Source: Clusia tigrina (lineage: Eukaryota > Arthropoda > Insecta > Diptera > Clusiidae). Taken from it: 64,000 bases of DNA. Positions 40,001 to 53,400 of this stretch are shown here, piece by piece; the stretch's first letter is position 1, and each line of letters begins with the position of its first letter. The position numbers were made by a program, and so were the translations under genes. The stretch covers positions 212,963,194 to 213,027,193 of the forward strand of contig OV050031.1 in assembly GCA_920105625.2 (NCBI GenBank). Reading direction: 5' to 3'. The notes beneath the pieces were generated by a model. The model made no database searches and had not been told where the DNA came from. It worked only from the letters and a program-made list of their open reading frames with translations.

Positions 40001-43000
40001 CCTTCGTCTATCCCTTCCTCTATCCCCACCTCTGTCCATACCTCTGTCCCTACCACTGTCCCTACCTCTGTCCCTACCTCTATCCCTCCCTCTATCCCTA
40101 CCTCTATTCCTACCTCTATCCCTACCTCTATTCCTACCTCTATTCCTACCTCTATCCCTACCTCTATCCCTACCTCTATCCCTACCTCTATCCCTTCCTC
40201 TATCCGTACCTCTATCCGTACCTCTTTCCCTACCTCCATCCATAGCTCTATCCCTTCGTCTATCCCTTCCTCTATCCCCACCTCTATCCCTACCTCTATC
40301 CCTACCTCTCTCCCTTCCTCTATCCCTACCGCATTACCTACCTCTATCCCTTCCTCTATCCCTCCCTCTGTCCCTCTCTCTATCCCTCCCTCTATCTCTC
40401 TCTCTTTCTCTCCCTTTCTCACTCCTCGCTCTGTCTGACCTTTGCCCTTACACGCTTCGTTATTTTATTGTTGCATATTTTATTTCCACTGTTAAAGCAC
40501 CCTAGAGGGTACATTTTTATGGCGGATACCCTACTTTTATTAGGACATTATTGTAGGTTCCTTTAAAACTCAAACGAAGGCTATTATGATTTCTTAATTT
40601 ACCTACATTTTCATTAACAAGCTTAGGTTATAGTAGTGACTCGGACCAAGCTATAGAAAGTAATGTGTTCTATGACCACTTCTAACTTCCTTGATATATG
40701 GAAAGCTCAGGATTAATTCAGAGTCAAAAGCTGGCCAAATTTTGTGTGTACTCGTAGTTTTGGTGTGAGACCTCATGCCATACAATATCTCATTCCTCAC
40801 ATACGGTACCGCATGCCTCCAATATCATACCACAACTATGTCAAGTAAGCACGAAATATCACATTTCTAGCTATTGTTATCGCTAAAGGACACCTGATAC
40901 AGGTCTGACTCGCTTTAAATGTGTCTTTGTCCAATTAACCCCATTTATTGAGCAACGCAAGTGTAGGGGACTCCATAAATAACCATTTTTTACAACTATT
41001 CCGTTTTTGCATCGCACACTTTTTGCGTAATGTCGCCGATAAAAATGATTGCCAACGTGAAACCGTTTTGTGCGATAAAAGTTCGTTGTGCCACGTGTGG
41101 CGCCGCCGCGGTCGTGTTGTACAAGTGTGTGCGCAGTTTTCGATTTCGTCGGTTTCGCTGTGCCCCAAAACATGTGTTTCCGAATCTATTAAATATGATA
41201 TTTGCTCATGCTCAGGGGCGCCACTCTATTTACATGCCCGTAAAGAGTGTAATGCGGGAAGGAATAACAAGCTGCGATGTTGGTAATGATGGAACTTCAG
41301 TGCTGTTTCTTTTTGCCACTGACAAGAATTCTGTTTACTTTTAATTTCCGATTTGTTAATGCAGTTTTTAATATATCAAAAGCTAACAAATTTAAAAGGG
41401 AAGAACTTATATCGAGGCTATCCCTAAAATCAACATTAAAACTGAAGCGAAATGGAGATGTGTGAGTAAAGTCAGAGTTATACTTTAAGTGAAAACTCGA
41501 TGCTCACTAAGAATGACAGAATATGTGACTATATCCTGCATATATTCGTCCTTTGGGCATCTGTGGGGCCTCTTTTTGCCTCCTGCATATATTCGCCCTT
41601 ATAAAGTGTTCCCTTTGGGCATCTATGAGTCCTCTTTTTCGCCTCCTGCATATATTCGTCCTTTGGGTATCTGTGGGGCCTCTTTTTGCCTCCTGCATAT
41701 ATTCGCCCTTATAAAGTGTTCCCTTTGGGAACCTGTGAGCCTTCTTTTTCGCCTTCTGCATATATTCGCCCTTATAAAGTGTACCCGGTTGGCCTTTCCG
41801 AGGCCCCTTTTTTGGCTCTCATAATATCAGGAGTTTCCTTTCTCTTGTTTAGTAGATACGAAGTAAATTATTATTATTATTATTATTATTATATCTTCCA
41901 CCATAATTAATTATGAGAGTGCAAGGTGTTGGGGGAATGAGTACTAGCTACAGAGGCTCTCGACTCGAAGAGAAAATGATTTTATAGAAAGAAGCATTTT
42001 GGAGACCAAGCCCGTGGCAGGATTTGAACCTGCGACCCTCGGGATATGAGTCTAGCATGCTTACCACTAGACCACAGAGTGTGGCCAAGTAAATTATAAT
42101 CCTCACACCTCATCAAGAAGCATATTCAGACTAAACCCAAGAATGACAGGACTTAATCCTGCATGTAATCGCCCTTATAAATTATTCTCTTTGGGCACTG
42201 TAAGGCCTCTTTTTTTGGCAGTCCCAGGAGACTAATTCAAATAATGATCTTGTTTAGTAGATGCGTACAGAAGTAATCTCTTCACACCTCAAGTGAGAAC
42301 ACCCTTCAGACTTAACCCAAATTACTCATAAAATTCAGCATACTATAATTAAAGAGCACTTTCTTCATTCATGACTAAACATGAATAAATGTTAAATGCT
42401 ATTAATTATTAATGAATTTCCATTATTGATAAGACATCAGCGAATGATCATCAGTATTAAGTAAGTAATTAAATATCATTAATGAAAAGTAATTAATTTA
42501 AAGTCATGAATGTAAAGTAATTAATTAAAAATCATTAATGAAACGGAATTGTTAAGTAATTAATGAAAAATAATCATAAATGAAGATTTATTATTTAAAA
42601 ATCATGAATGAATAGTAAATAATTGAACGTCGTTAATGAAAAATAATTATTTCAAAATCATTAATGAAAAGTAATTATCTAAAAATCCTGAAGTGATTAT
42701 TCAAAAATCTACAATGAAAAGTAATAAATTAAAAATCATGAAAGAAAAGAATTTATTTAAAAATTATGATTGTGTAGTAATTAATTAAAATTCATTAATG
42801 AAAAGGAATTGTTAAGTAATTAATGAAAAATAATCATGAATGAAAAGGAATTATTTAAAAGTCATGAATGAAAAGTAATTAATTGAAAGTCATTAATGAA
42901 AAGTAATTATTTAAAAATTTTGAATAAAAAGTAATTATTTAAAAATCATTAATGAAAAGTAATTATTTAAAAATCTTCAATGAAAAGTAATTAATTAAAA

Positions 43001-46000
43001 ATCATGAATGAAACGGAATTCTTTACAAACTATTAATGAGAAGTAATTAATTAAAAATCATGAATGAAAAGGAATTGTTAAGTAATTAATGAAAAAGAGT
43101 CATGAATTAAAAGGAGTTATTTAAAATCATGAATTAAAAGTAATTAATTGAAAGTCATTCATGAAAAGTAATTATTTAAAAACCACGAATAAGAATTAAT
43201 TAATTAAAAATTATTGGATTTATTAAAAAATCATGAAGAAGAAGGAAGTATTTTAAAAGGAATTGTATAAAAATCATTAATGAAAAGGAATTATTTTTAA
43301 AATCATTTCTTAAAAGGGAATTATTTAAAAATCATGAATAAGAAGTCACTACTGTTTAGTCATTAATGACAAGTCTTTAAGGAAGTCATAAACATCGAGT
43401 CATAATCATCATGTTGTGAATGAATCAGGTGTATTTTGGCCGGGGAACTGATACTAGGAAGCGCTAGGCAAGAACCCAAGCATCTTTCTAGCGGAACTTA
43501 CCCTGAACGTAACTATCGAGACAAAAGAATAGCCATCCTGACTGATAGCCAGGCAGCAATTCAGGCACTCAACTCTCACCAAAACTGGTGATGGAGTGCC
43601 TTGATAAGCTGAACACACTTGGCCTAAAGAATTAGATATGGAACCTATAGATTCCAGGTCACGTGGAACTTGCTGGTACCGAAATGGCAGACAAACTTGC
43701 CAGGATGGGAACAGTCTCTCCGCTTCTGGGTCCGGAACCAGTTTGTGGTGGGTTAGACAAGGACAACTTCTTCTCATTATTTCAGGAAGTAAAAGGCAAA
43801 CAAAGAAGAGTATACTGGGAATTTAGCAGGGCTATCACAATGAAAATTGCTTATAGGGATCTAAATTGACTTTATCAGGTAGGTAGGTAGGTGGAGCAGT
43901 CGCCAAAAAGGCACGATTAAGCCATGATTGACCTTTGTGATACCGCATGAGACAACAGTCCTATTCCCTTTCACAACTCCAGCCATTTGTAGCTTTTTAT
44001 GAGGGAATTGATCGAACTTATTTTTCCATTTGAAATGTTTCCCAGGGAGTCCAGAATAAAGCCATGATTGACCCTTTGTGATACCGCATGAGACGCAAGT
44101 CCCATTTCCCTCCAAAAGTGCAGCCCATTTGGAGCTTTTGATAAATCTATTGATGGAGATTATTTTTCTATTTGCAATGTGCCCCAAAGAGTCCACAACA
44201 ATAGAATAGCCTTCCTAACTGATAGCCAGGCAGCAATTAAGGCACTCAACTCTCACCCAAGAAAGTGTATCTCCTTTTACACAGCACTGGAGACGTACAT
44301 ATCTGGTGTTCAATGGACTCTTGCTCCTTCCTTGGAGGCATTTCCCAGCCTTCCAATATTACTACTAAAGTTGAAGCATCTCCTAACTATGCTCCTTGTG
44401 GAGCTTTGAATTATAAACAAAATTTCGTGTTGTAATACAATTTAAATGAAAACTAAATAGGCAGGAATGGGATGTGGCCGAGCAACACTCTCAGCGGACT
44501 TGAATAATTTTTATTTGCGCCACAATTTCATTCAGTACAAGTCACGCCCATACCAGACCGCAATTACGCCCCACTCACACCCAATAATTTGTTACAAAAA
44601 GCAAATGTTTCCCGGAAAATGTGAATGAAGTAATTTATTCTCGGGTTTTTTCCATAACAAGTCTAACAAATTTCTATAGAAAGCAAGAACACAAAAGCCC
44701 CACGCCCCACGGCCCATGCTCCCAGCTCCACGCACCGCTTTTAGCGCGAGCGTCATCGTCATCAACGCAAATTGCGTGCCACTCTTAGTTGCATGGCCGC
44801 GTAGAAAGGCCTAATTTGCATAGCCAGGAATAGTCACAAAAAGGTTTGAACAAAAATTCTTATCCACAGGCAGGCGATTGCATGCAATTCCTTTCGTACA
44901 ATTTAAATCGGAATCGGAAGAAATCCTCGTCAGGGCAAACGTAATAATTAAGATAGTCGCGGATTGCACTTAAATACGAATACGAATATAATCGCACAAT
45001 AAATTAAACATACAAATAACAATTTCCGTTTCCATGTTCTCTGCAGGGCGGCCTGAAAGCAGCCATCAATGCGGATGTCATCCAAACGGTCACCGTCGTT
45101 CTGGTCACGGTGGCTGTCATCATAAAGGGCGCCATTGCCAGCGGCGGACCGCAGCGCGTCTACGAATTGAATCGAGATAATGGTGAGTAATTCATCAGCG
45201 GCGGCTTTGGCCGCAATTGTGCGGCGGAACGGAGGGCATTAGAGGGAATGTAAGTGAGTGTGTGTGGGCGGGGATATGTGAGTGTGTTTGTGAGTGTGTT
45301 TGTGAGTGTGTTTGTGAGTGTGTTTGCAAGTGACTATATGAGCGAGCTGATATGAGTTGATTGGTGTACTCGTGACCGCCAACTGAATGCTAAATTCGCT
45401 TTAAAATATATCCCAGCAGATGACTGGTGAATGGGGGCTGTGTAAATATGCACCGTTGAGTAAACAGTGATCGGTGTGATATGGAATCAATCAACGCACA
45501 ATAAACACAGTGTCAAAGGAATTAATTTGGAGCAATTTTAACGCCATCACAACTGGCAAGGAACATGCTTGTAAGCAAATAAGCTGCAAGTGTGCTGAGG
45601 GTAGAGATGTAGGGAGCAGGCAGTGACTGTACTCATTGCGGCACTGGCGATATGTCATGTGCCAATATGAGTAGAAGAATGGGCTCCAACGTTCATACTA
45701 GTAGTATCTCTGAGTACAGTACTTTGTCATTATACAAAAATTGTTCAAAAATTGCAGAGGAGTTGGAAATAGTTTCATTAAAGAAGTCGACTGGAAAAAT
45801 TCAATTATTTTTGTTTTGTGTTTAATATTTTCACACAATTTTTAGTTGAAAATACATATAAAAAAAATAATAGTAAATTAATAAAAAATAGAATAAAGAA
45901 ATATTAAAAAAAATATATAACAAAATAATAAACTATAAATAATTTAAAAAATAAATTATAATATAATAATATTAAATATAATATATATAAATAAAAATAA

Positions 46001-49000
46001 ATTATGTAACAAAATAATAAACTAAAAATTTGCTTTAAGTTGAAAATATATAAAAAAATAGAAATAAAAAATAATTAGAATAAACAAAAATAATTAAAAA
46101 CAAAAAATTGTTTTAAGTTGAAAAAATGTAATAAAAATAGAAGTAAAAAATAATTGGAATAAACAAAAATAATTATAAAATAATAACAAACCAAAATTTT
46201 TTAAATGTTAAATATATATACAAAAAATAATAGTAAATAAATAATTGAATACGAGTAAACAAAATACAAAAAATTTAGTTTAGTGATAAAGATCTATAAA
46301 AAAAATAATAAATGAAAAAAATATATATAAATAACATTATAAAAATATAATAAATGAAAAAATATATATATAAATAACATAATAAAAAAATAATAAATAA
46401 AAAAATGAAATATAAATAACATAATTGTTAATTACTTAACAATTTATTTTCTTTAATGAATTTTAATTAATTACTTCTCATTCATAATTTTTAAATAAAT
46501 TCGTTTCATTCATGATTTTTAATTAATTACTTTTCATTGAAGATTTTTGAATAATTACTTTTCATTCAGGATTTTTAGATAATTACTTTTCAGTCAAGAT
46601 TTTTAAATAATTACATTTATTTATTATTAAAACAAAGTTTCCTTTAAAGTTGAAAATTTATAAAAAAAAAAAAAAAATTAAAAATATATAATAAATATAT
46701 AACAAAATAATAAAGACAAAATTTTAGTTTAAAAGCTAAAAAAATTATATTAAAAAATAAAGACGTAAAATAAATAGGTATTAAATAAAAAAAAAATTTG
46801 ACAATTATTTTCGTTTAAAGTTGAAAATCTCTAGAAAAAAAAACCAATTATAAATAAATAAAATAAATAATAAACAAATAACACAATAATAAAAAATATT
46901 ATTTTGTTTAACGTTGAATTTCAATAAAAAAAAAATTGTAGTAAATAAATAAATAAATTAAATTTATAGAGAAAAATAAAAAAATTATAAAAAAAGGTTT
47001 TCTTTAAAATTGTAAATCAATAAAAAAAAAATATGAGTAAATCAAGAATTAAAATTATAATTAAAATAATAATAATAAATTGAAATTAATAAAAAAATTA
47101 TAGAAAAATTTCAGTTAAAAATCTATATAAAAATAATTGTAAATAAATAAATTAATTAAATTAATAAAGCAAAGTAAAAAAATATAAAAAAAGGATTTTC
47201 TTTAAAATTGTAAATCAATAAAAAATTAGTAAATGAATAATTAAACTAATAATTAAAATAATAATTAAAATAATAATAATCAATTAAAATTTTTAAAAAA
47301 TAATAATAAAAAAATTTCTGTTAAAAAATTATAAAAAATTGTAAATAAATAAATAAAAAGTATAATAAAATATAAATAATAAAATAATAAAAACAAAAAT
47401 GCTTGTTTAAAATTGAAATATTAAAAAAATAACATTCAATCAATAAATAAAATAAATAATAATTAAATAACAAAATAAAAGGAAATTTTGTCAAGTTCTA
47501 AATTTAAAATCTATTAAAAATAATAGTAATAAATAAATAGTAATTAAAATTAATAAAAATAAATAAAAAATATTAGAAAAAACAATTTGTGTTAAATGTT
47601 CAAAATCCATAAAAAGTGATACCAAAGAAATAAATAAAATATATAATAAACAAATAACAAAATAATAAAAAAAAATATTTTGTTTTAAGTTGAATTTCTA
47701 TAAATATATTTAATTAATAAAGAAAAATAAAAAAAATTATAAAAATTGAAAATCAATAAAAAAAAATATGAGTAAATAAGTAATTATAATAATAATTAAA
47801 ATAATAATAATAAATTAAAATTAATAGAAACATAATAAAAACATTTAGGTTAAAAATTTATAAAAAAATTAATTGTAAATAAATAAAGAAAAAATGTTGC
47901 TAATAATATAAATTAATTAAATGAAAAATATTTTAAAAAATAACTAATAAAATAATAAAAACAAAAATGCTTGTTTAAAATATATTTAAAAAAATAATAG
48001 TAAAAAAATAAATAAAAATTATAATAATTAAATAACAAACGAAAAGAAAATTTTAAGTTCGAAATATATAAAAAATAATAATAATAAATAAATACATAAA
48101 ATGAATAAAACTTAAAAAAAGATAATAAAAAAAACCACTTTCGTTAAATGTTGAAAATACATAAAAAAGTGATGGTAATTTATTTATTTACCATAACTTT
48201 TTTATGTATAAATAATAAATAGATAACAACATTTTTTGCTTGGTTCTAGTTGATAATATAATACTATTAAATTAAATATATACAAATAAAAATAAATTAT
48301 GTAACAAAATAATAAACTAAAAATTTGCTTTAAGTTGAAAATATATAAAAAAAATAGAAATAAAAAATAATTAGAATAAACAAAAATAATTAAAAAATAA
48401 TAAAAAACAAATAATTGTTTTAATTTGAAAAAATGTAATAAAAATAGAAGTAAAAAATAATTGGAATAAATAAAAATAATTATAAAATAATAACAAACCA
48501 AAATTTTTTAAATGTTAAATATATATAAAAAAAATAAATAATAGTAAATAAATAATTAAATACGAGTAAACAAATTTAAAAAAATTTTGAGTAGTGATGA
48601 AGATCTATAAAAAAAAAATAATAAATGAAAAAAATATATAAATAACATTAAAAAAAAATAGAAAAAAAATAATGGTAAATAAATATGTTGAATAAATAAA
48701 TAAAAATTTAATTGAAATTTTTGTTTTTAGTTCAAAATTGAAAATCTAAAAAAAAAAAACAATAATAAATAAATAAATTAAATAAAAACAAATTTAATTA
48801 AATTAAAATTAAATAATTAATGTTGAATATCTATAAAAAGAATAAGAGTAAATAAATAAATAGTAAAGAAATAAAAAATAATTTCATTAAAATTTGCAAT
48901 ATACAAATAAAAATAATAGTAAAAAATAAATAAAATAATAAATTATTATAATAAAAATAATAAAAAATAATAAATATAATAAATAATAAATAAATAGCAA

Positions 49001-50364
49001 AAAATCAGCAGTTTCCAAACCCTTCGATTAAGACTAATTCCACATCGAAAACATGAACAAAAATATTCTAAATATTATTAATCGATTGTCGAGCTCCAGA
49101 TGGAATTTAATTTTTAGTTTTTTTCACCAATTTAATGTGTGAATGACAAACATTTAATTTTTTTAAGCGCAATTTTTCTTCCTAATGAAATTATTCGATA
49201 TTATTTAAATTATTCAGTGTAATTTTGGGACGGAGGCAGCTACAGCATTAGCCCGAAAGCTATTTCCACCCGATATCACTCTGGTGTACTGAGGTAGCGG
49301 AATACTGCAGCTACCAGCCCAAGGCAGACAGTTCATACAAGATTTCAAATCGTTATCCCAGGGGCAAGCCGCGTCAGTTTCCTTTTACTTGTATCTCCCA
49401 CGATGCCATCTGTGAATAGATGGGGAGCACTTCTCTTTAGACGGTGCCTACTCGCCTTGTCACAAGCGTTTCTCAGAGCTTGCAGACCTTTTCAGTCGCA
49501 CTCTCCTTGCTTGCCGCTCTTGGTCGGGGACTACTTATTGGTTATTCACAGCTAACCTACTCTGGTAGGCCGTTCGCTATCCGCCACCTGTAACCCCCAT
49601 GGTAGCCTGAACTTAGCCCCGTATCTGAGCTTAGCCCCATAACTGAGCTTAGCCCCGTGCCTGAGCTTAGCCCCGTATCTGAGCTTAACCCCGTACCTGA
49701 GCTTAGTCCCGTATCTGAGCTTAACCCCGTACCTGAGCTTAGCCTCGTAGTCATTTAATTGTTAATTACAGTAATTTCAAATATAATAAATTTTTGTCAT
49801 AAATTCTTTAAATTTTATTTAAAAATATCTCACAATTTGTTAAAAAAAAGAACCAGTTAATAGCCAGATCTCGGGTAGTCTCAGTTCATGGAAAATTTTG
49901 GACGTTCTTTCCACTCAATGAAGGAATACTCACTGTACAATTCTTGTCTTGACAATGATCTGCCTACTCCTCATTTTAAGCTTCACATGTTAGACTCCTC
50001 ATGTTAGGATCCACATATCCATGGATGATACCACAATCTACCTCAGCTGCAGTATTTGGAGGTGGTTGACGCGTCTGCCATAATTACTGAGTGTCTTGAG
50101 ATATTTCAACTTTGACATATAGAGAACAAATCCATGATGAATCCGTTGAAATCCCAGGAGGTGGTGGTACTCAAAACTATTGGTGACATATCCTGGCTCT
50201 CTTGTAAAACAGTGGTTTACAGTTTGTTATATGAAATCTATCAAATATCTAAGTTTCAATTCAAATCAAACCCTTTCCAAGGACCAGCCTCTAAGAATAA
50301 CTAGTGCGGGTAAGATTAGGCTCTTCCTATAATAATGATATATTCAGGTACTCCTTAACTAGGT

Positions 50365-50442
<78 letters not shown>

Positions 50443-53400
50443 GAGATTTCAGATATATCGATTATAAGTCACATATCCCACGGAGTTCGAGTAGTCTTCA
50501 TGAGCAGTCATTATGCTGGTTCTCAGTGGAATAACGATTATAAGCCATCAATTATGCACTGCGTCAGAAGTATGCTTAGGTCCCAGAGAGCATCGATGAA
50601 AATCATAAACTCCTGCTTCAGTTAGATTAATCTGCCCAGTTCATGTGTGTTTGGAGAGATGCTGGAGTCACAAGAATTCATAGTCCATGTGCTTTTGTTC
50701 CGCGGTGAAGTCGGAAGAGTTCTTAGTCGATGTGTTTTCGTTCCATGCTAGACTCAGAAATGCCTTCTGAGGTGAGGCGCAACTGCTTTTAGCCAGCATG
50801 GTCTGCAAAGTACTTTCCCATATAGTGGAAGCGTATCTTTGCCAGCGCTGGGCATATGCATAAAAGGCGGTGCACACTTTCCTCTTCCTCCTGAGTCCTT
50901 TCTTCTTCGCAGCTTCTATAGAAATCCTTATGAGGGGGAATCCAAGTCTATATGCATGTGTTCCAATAAGGCAGTGTCCGCTTACGATGCCTACTATTAT
51001 TCCGTTAAACAGTTTGGTTAGTAGTATCAGATCCACAGACCTGCTTCAAGTGATTTTAGACCAGATTTGCCTTGCAGTATTGCAAGTCCGCTCCTATGCT
51101 TGACTGACTATCAGTGTAAATATTAATCTCCTTATAGGGTATCGTATTCACTTGCAGCTGCCCGACTGTTTGCATATAATTCAGCTTGGAAGACACTACA
51201 ATGATGAGGCAACCGATCCGATACGCAGAGGTGCAACTATTTGGAGTAAACTCCACTCGCAACTTTCTAGTTCATATTTGATCCATCCTTCGAAAAAGAA
51301 GCTATTAGTTCCGCTCTCTCCGGGAAGGTGTGCTCATCCCTTTCACATCTCGCAGGGATTCTTACAGGATTTCTTGCACTAAAGGAGTTCCTTGACAGTG
51401 GTGTGGGCATCGTGTAGTCTAATTCCTCCATTTTGAAGGGGAAGGTTTCGACAAGTTTGCAAGGCCCATTCTTGGTTATCTCCATAGAGCATTGAGTCTC
51501 GCTGCCATGGATTCCCCAAATATATCTAAGGACTGAGGATTTAATATAGTTTCCAGGGCCTTAGTGGGTATTGTTCTGATGGGCCTGTTATCATTAGCAA
51601 TGCCATTCTCTGAACTTTTTCCAGTTGGTTAAAATATGATATTTCAGTTGGACTATTCTATTCCCAATAAACAAAAATCAGTCCACCCCTCCACCCTCCT
51701 TTTGAACATGATACAATCGTCAGCACCAATTCCCGCCACCAATTCTTACAAATGGGTCGAAGTACTGTGCCGCGCGGCTCATTTCTGCTGACAAATGATG
51801 ACTATTAAAGTGTTTTCACACAACATTTTTAGGCTGGCAACCGCAGTAAGGCTAGAGTACAGCCCCCACCCGGCCCCGCCCACTATTGTATTTAATACAT
51901 AAATGCCAGCTGGCAAAACCGTAAAGCGACGTGCCACAAAAATGTGAGAAATTGTCACAAAATGCTGCTGGTTGTTGTTGGTGGTGGTGGCGTTCTTATT
52001 CTTGTTGTTGTTGGTGTTCTTGTTGTTGTTGGTATTATTGTTGTTGTTGGTATACTTGCTGTTGTTGTTGTTGATGTGTAGAGTGACAATCATAAATGCG
52101 CCCAGCATGAGCGATTGTCACTTTACGAGTAGTACGAGTGCGACGTTTTTATACTTCAGCGCTATGTAATGGCCTCTTAATGCCTAAAATTATGCTATGA
52201 ATTGCGTGTTGGAAAATGTATGGATTTGTGTGATTTAGCATTGTTGAGCTAAAAATTTGCACTAGCATTATTTGAATTTTATCTTTACGAGAGTCCTTAA
52301 TGCGCGTCTCCAATTTCTATACAAATTTTTTTGTGCCATTTTCTATTTAACGCCTGAAAATGTTGCCATAGGAAATGTGCGTTGTACAAGGAGTGTGCGT
52401 GAAAAGAAAATAGCGATTAATCCAGAATAGAAGACAAAGTGGGTGGCTGTGAAGTACATGACAGCATTAGTAGTCCTAAACTGGCATATTGTCATAATAC
52501 GGTTTGTTAGTATATAGGTATAGTGCATAATAGTATAATAGTCGTGGAACAAGGATATCCACCACTCTAAACTTAGAACTGCTGCTATTGAATCGAACCC
52601 TTTCTCTACCACAATTTGAAGTTAATTTGTGGTTAGTTCGGCCCTTACTACTGAGAGGTTATAGCAGTAATGGGCCAAGGTCGCCGGGGTAACGGGATTT
52701 GTATGGTATTTTATACCGCATTAAATTTCGGATGAGTGGTTCGAATAGCAATTTCAATCTTTATGCAACCTTATATTTCCGCTATAAACGTGGTTTACAA
52801 ATTAAATTTTTATATTTACTCTCTTTGTACAAATGGCTTTAATGGCATTTTTCCATGGCACCCAAAAATATATGCTGAACTTTTCTTACTATTTACTCAT
52901 ACAATATTATATTAAATTTACGTCTAAACGTAGGTAAAATGTGCAACATATTTTCAGATGCATTAAAAATTATCAGAAAATCGTCTGAGCAGTGACAAAA
53001 TATGTACTTCCTGGCATAATCTTGTATTGATATTTTTGTATGTATATCCAATGAAGTGCCTTTAGCATTAAAGTAAGCAGGTTCTGACTACGATATTACA
53101 TGGTATATAGACGCAGTAAGCAGCCTTTTTAAGTAAGCCTCATTAAGTTGATATCCTGTTAAATATTGGGAAAAATATTGTTTATTTTGTAAACGTTCGA
53201 AGATAGCTTGTCTTAATACGATGACAATTTTTAAAAACCTTTTCTAATTAAAGAATTTCACAATTGTAATTTTTCACATAAATCAAGTAGCATCAATGAT
53301 CGACTATGTAAGGTAATAGCGACCTTTATGAGAAAATTATGTTGTTTAACAGATTGCTCTCTTTAACAGTGATAGAAAATTGGGCATTTAACAGACTGCT

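Larger units (their letters stand above)
39127..45046 (+). other. Intron 3 of the SLC5 gene (5.9 kb)
   Basis: Donor GTAAGT, acceptor TGTTCTCTGCAG, phase 0. It holds a GT microsatellite (39187-39242), a LINE 3' end, the 12-bp minisatellite, the SINE, AT-rich repeats and RNase H fragments, listed separately. Confidence 0.88.
45730..49015. repeat. A+T-rich satellite-like region, 3.3 kb
   Basis: Almost pure A/T with a recurring GTTTAAAGTTGAAAATCTATA block (for example 46032, 46650, 46812, 47690) roughly every 80-150 bases, separated by AAATAAATAA runs, so a strongly decayed tandem array. It contains an inverted piece of the 42.4-kb array, an internal direct duplication and a palindrome, listed separately. 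No gene. Confidence 0.85.

Noticed and set aside
39587..40505. Open frames of 283, 258, 225 and 167 codons on both strands
   Set aside because: All lie in a 12-bp minisatellite whose unit length keeps several frames open; no domain, no start context, same peptide repeated.
41030..41344. A coding gene in the GC-richer stretch with overlapping frames on both strands
   Set aside because: No recognisable domain, no splice or start support, and overlapping frames of similar length on both strands suggest composition only.
42005..42086. A tRNA gene on the - strand
   Set aside because: A and B boxes and the T arm are good, but the acceptor and anticodon stems do not pair, and the segment is the head of a SINE with body, tail and target duplication.
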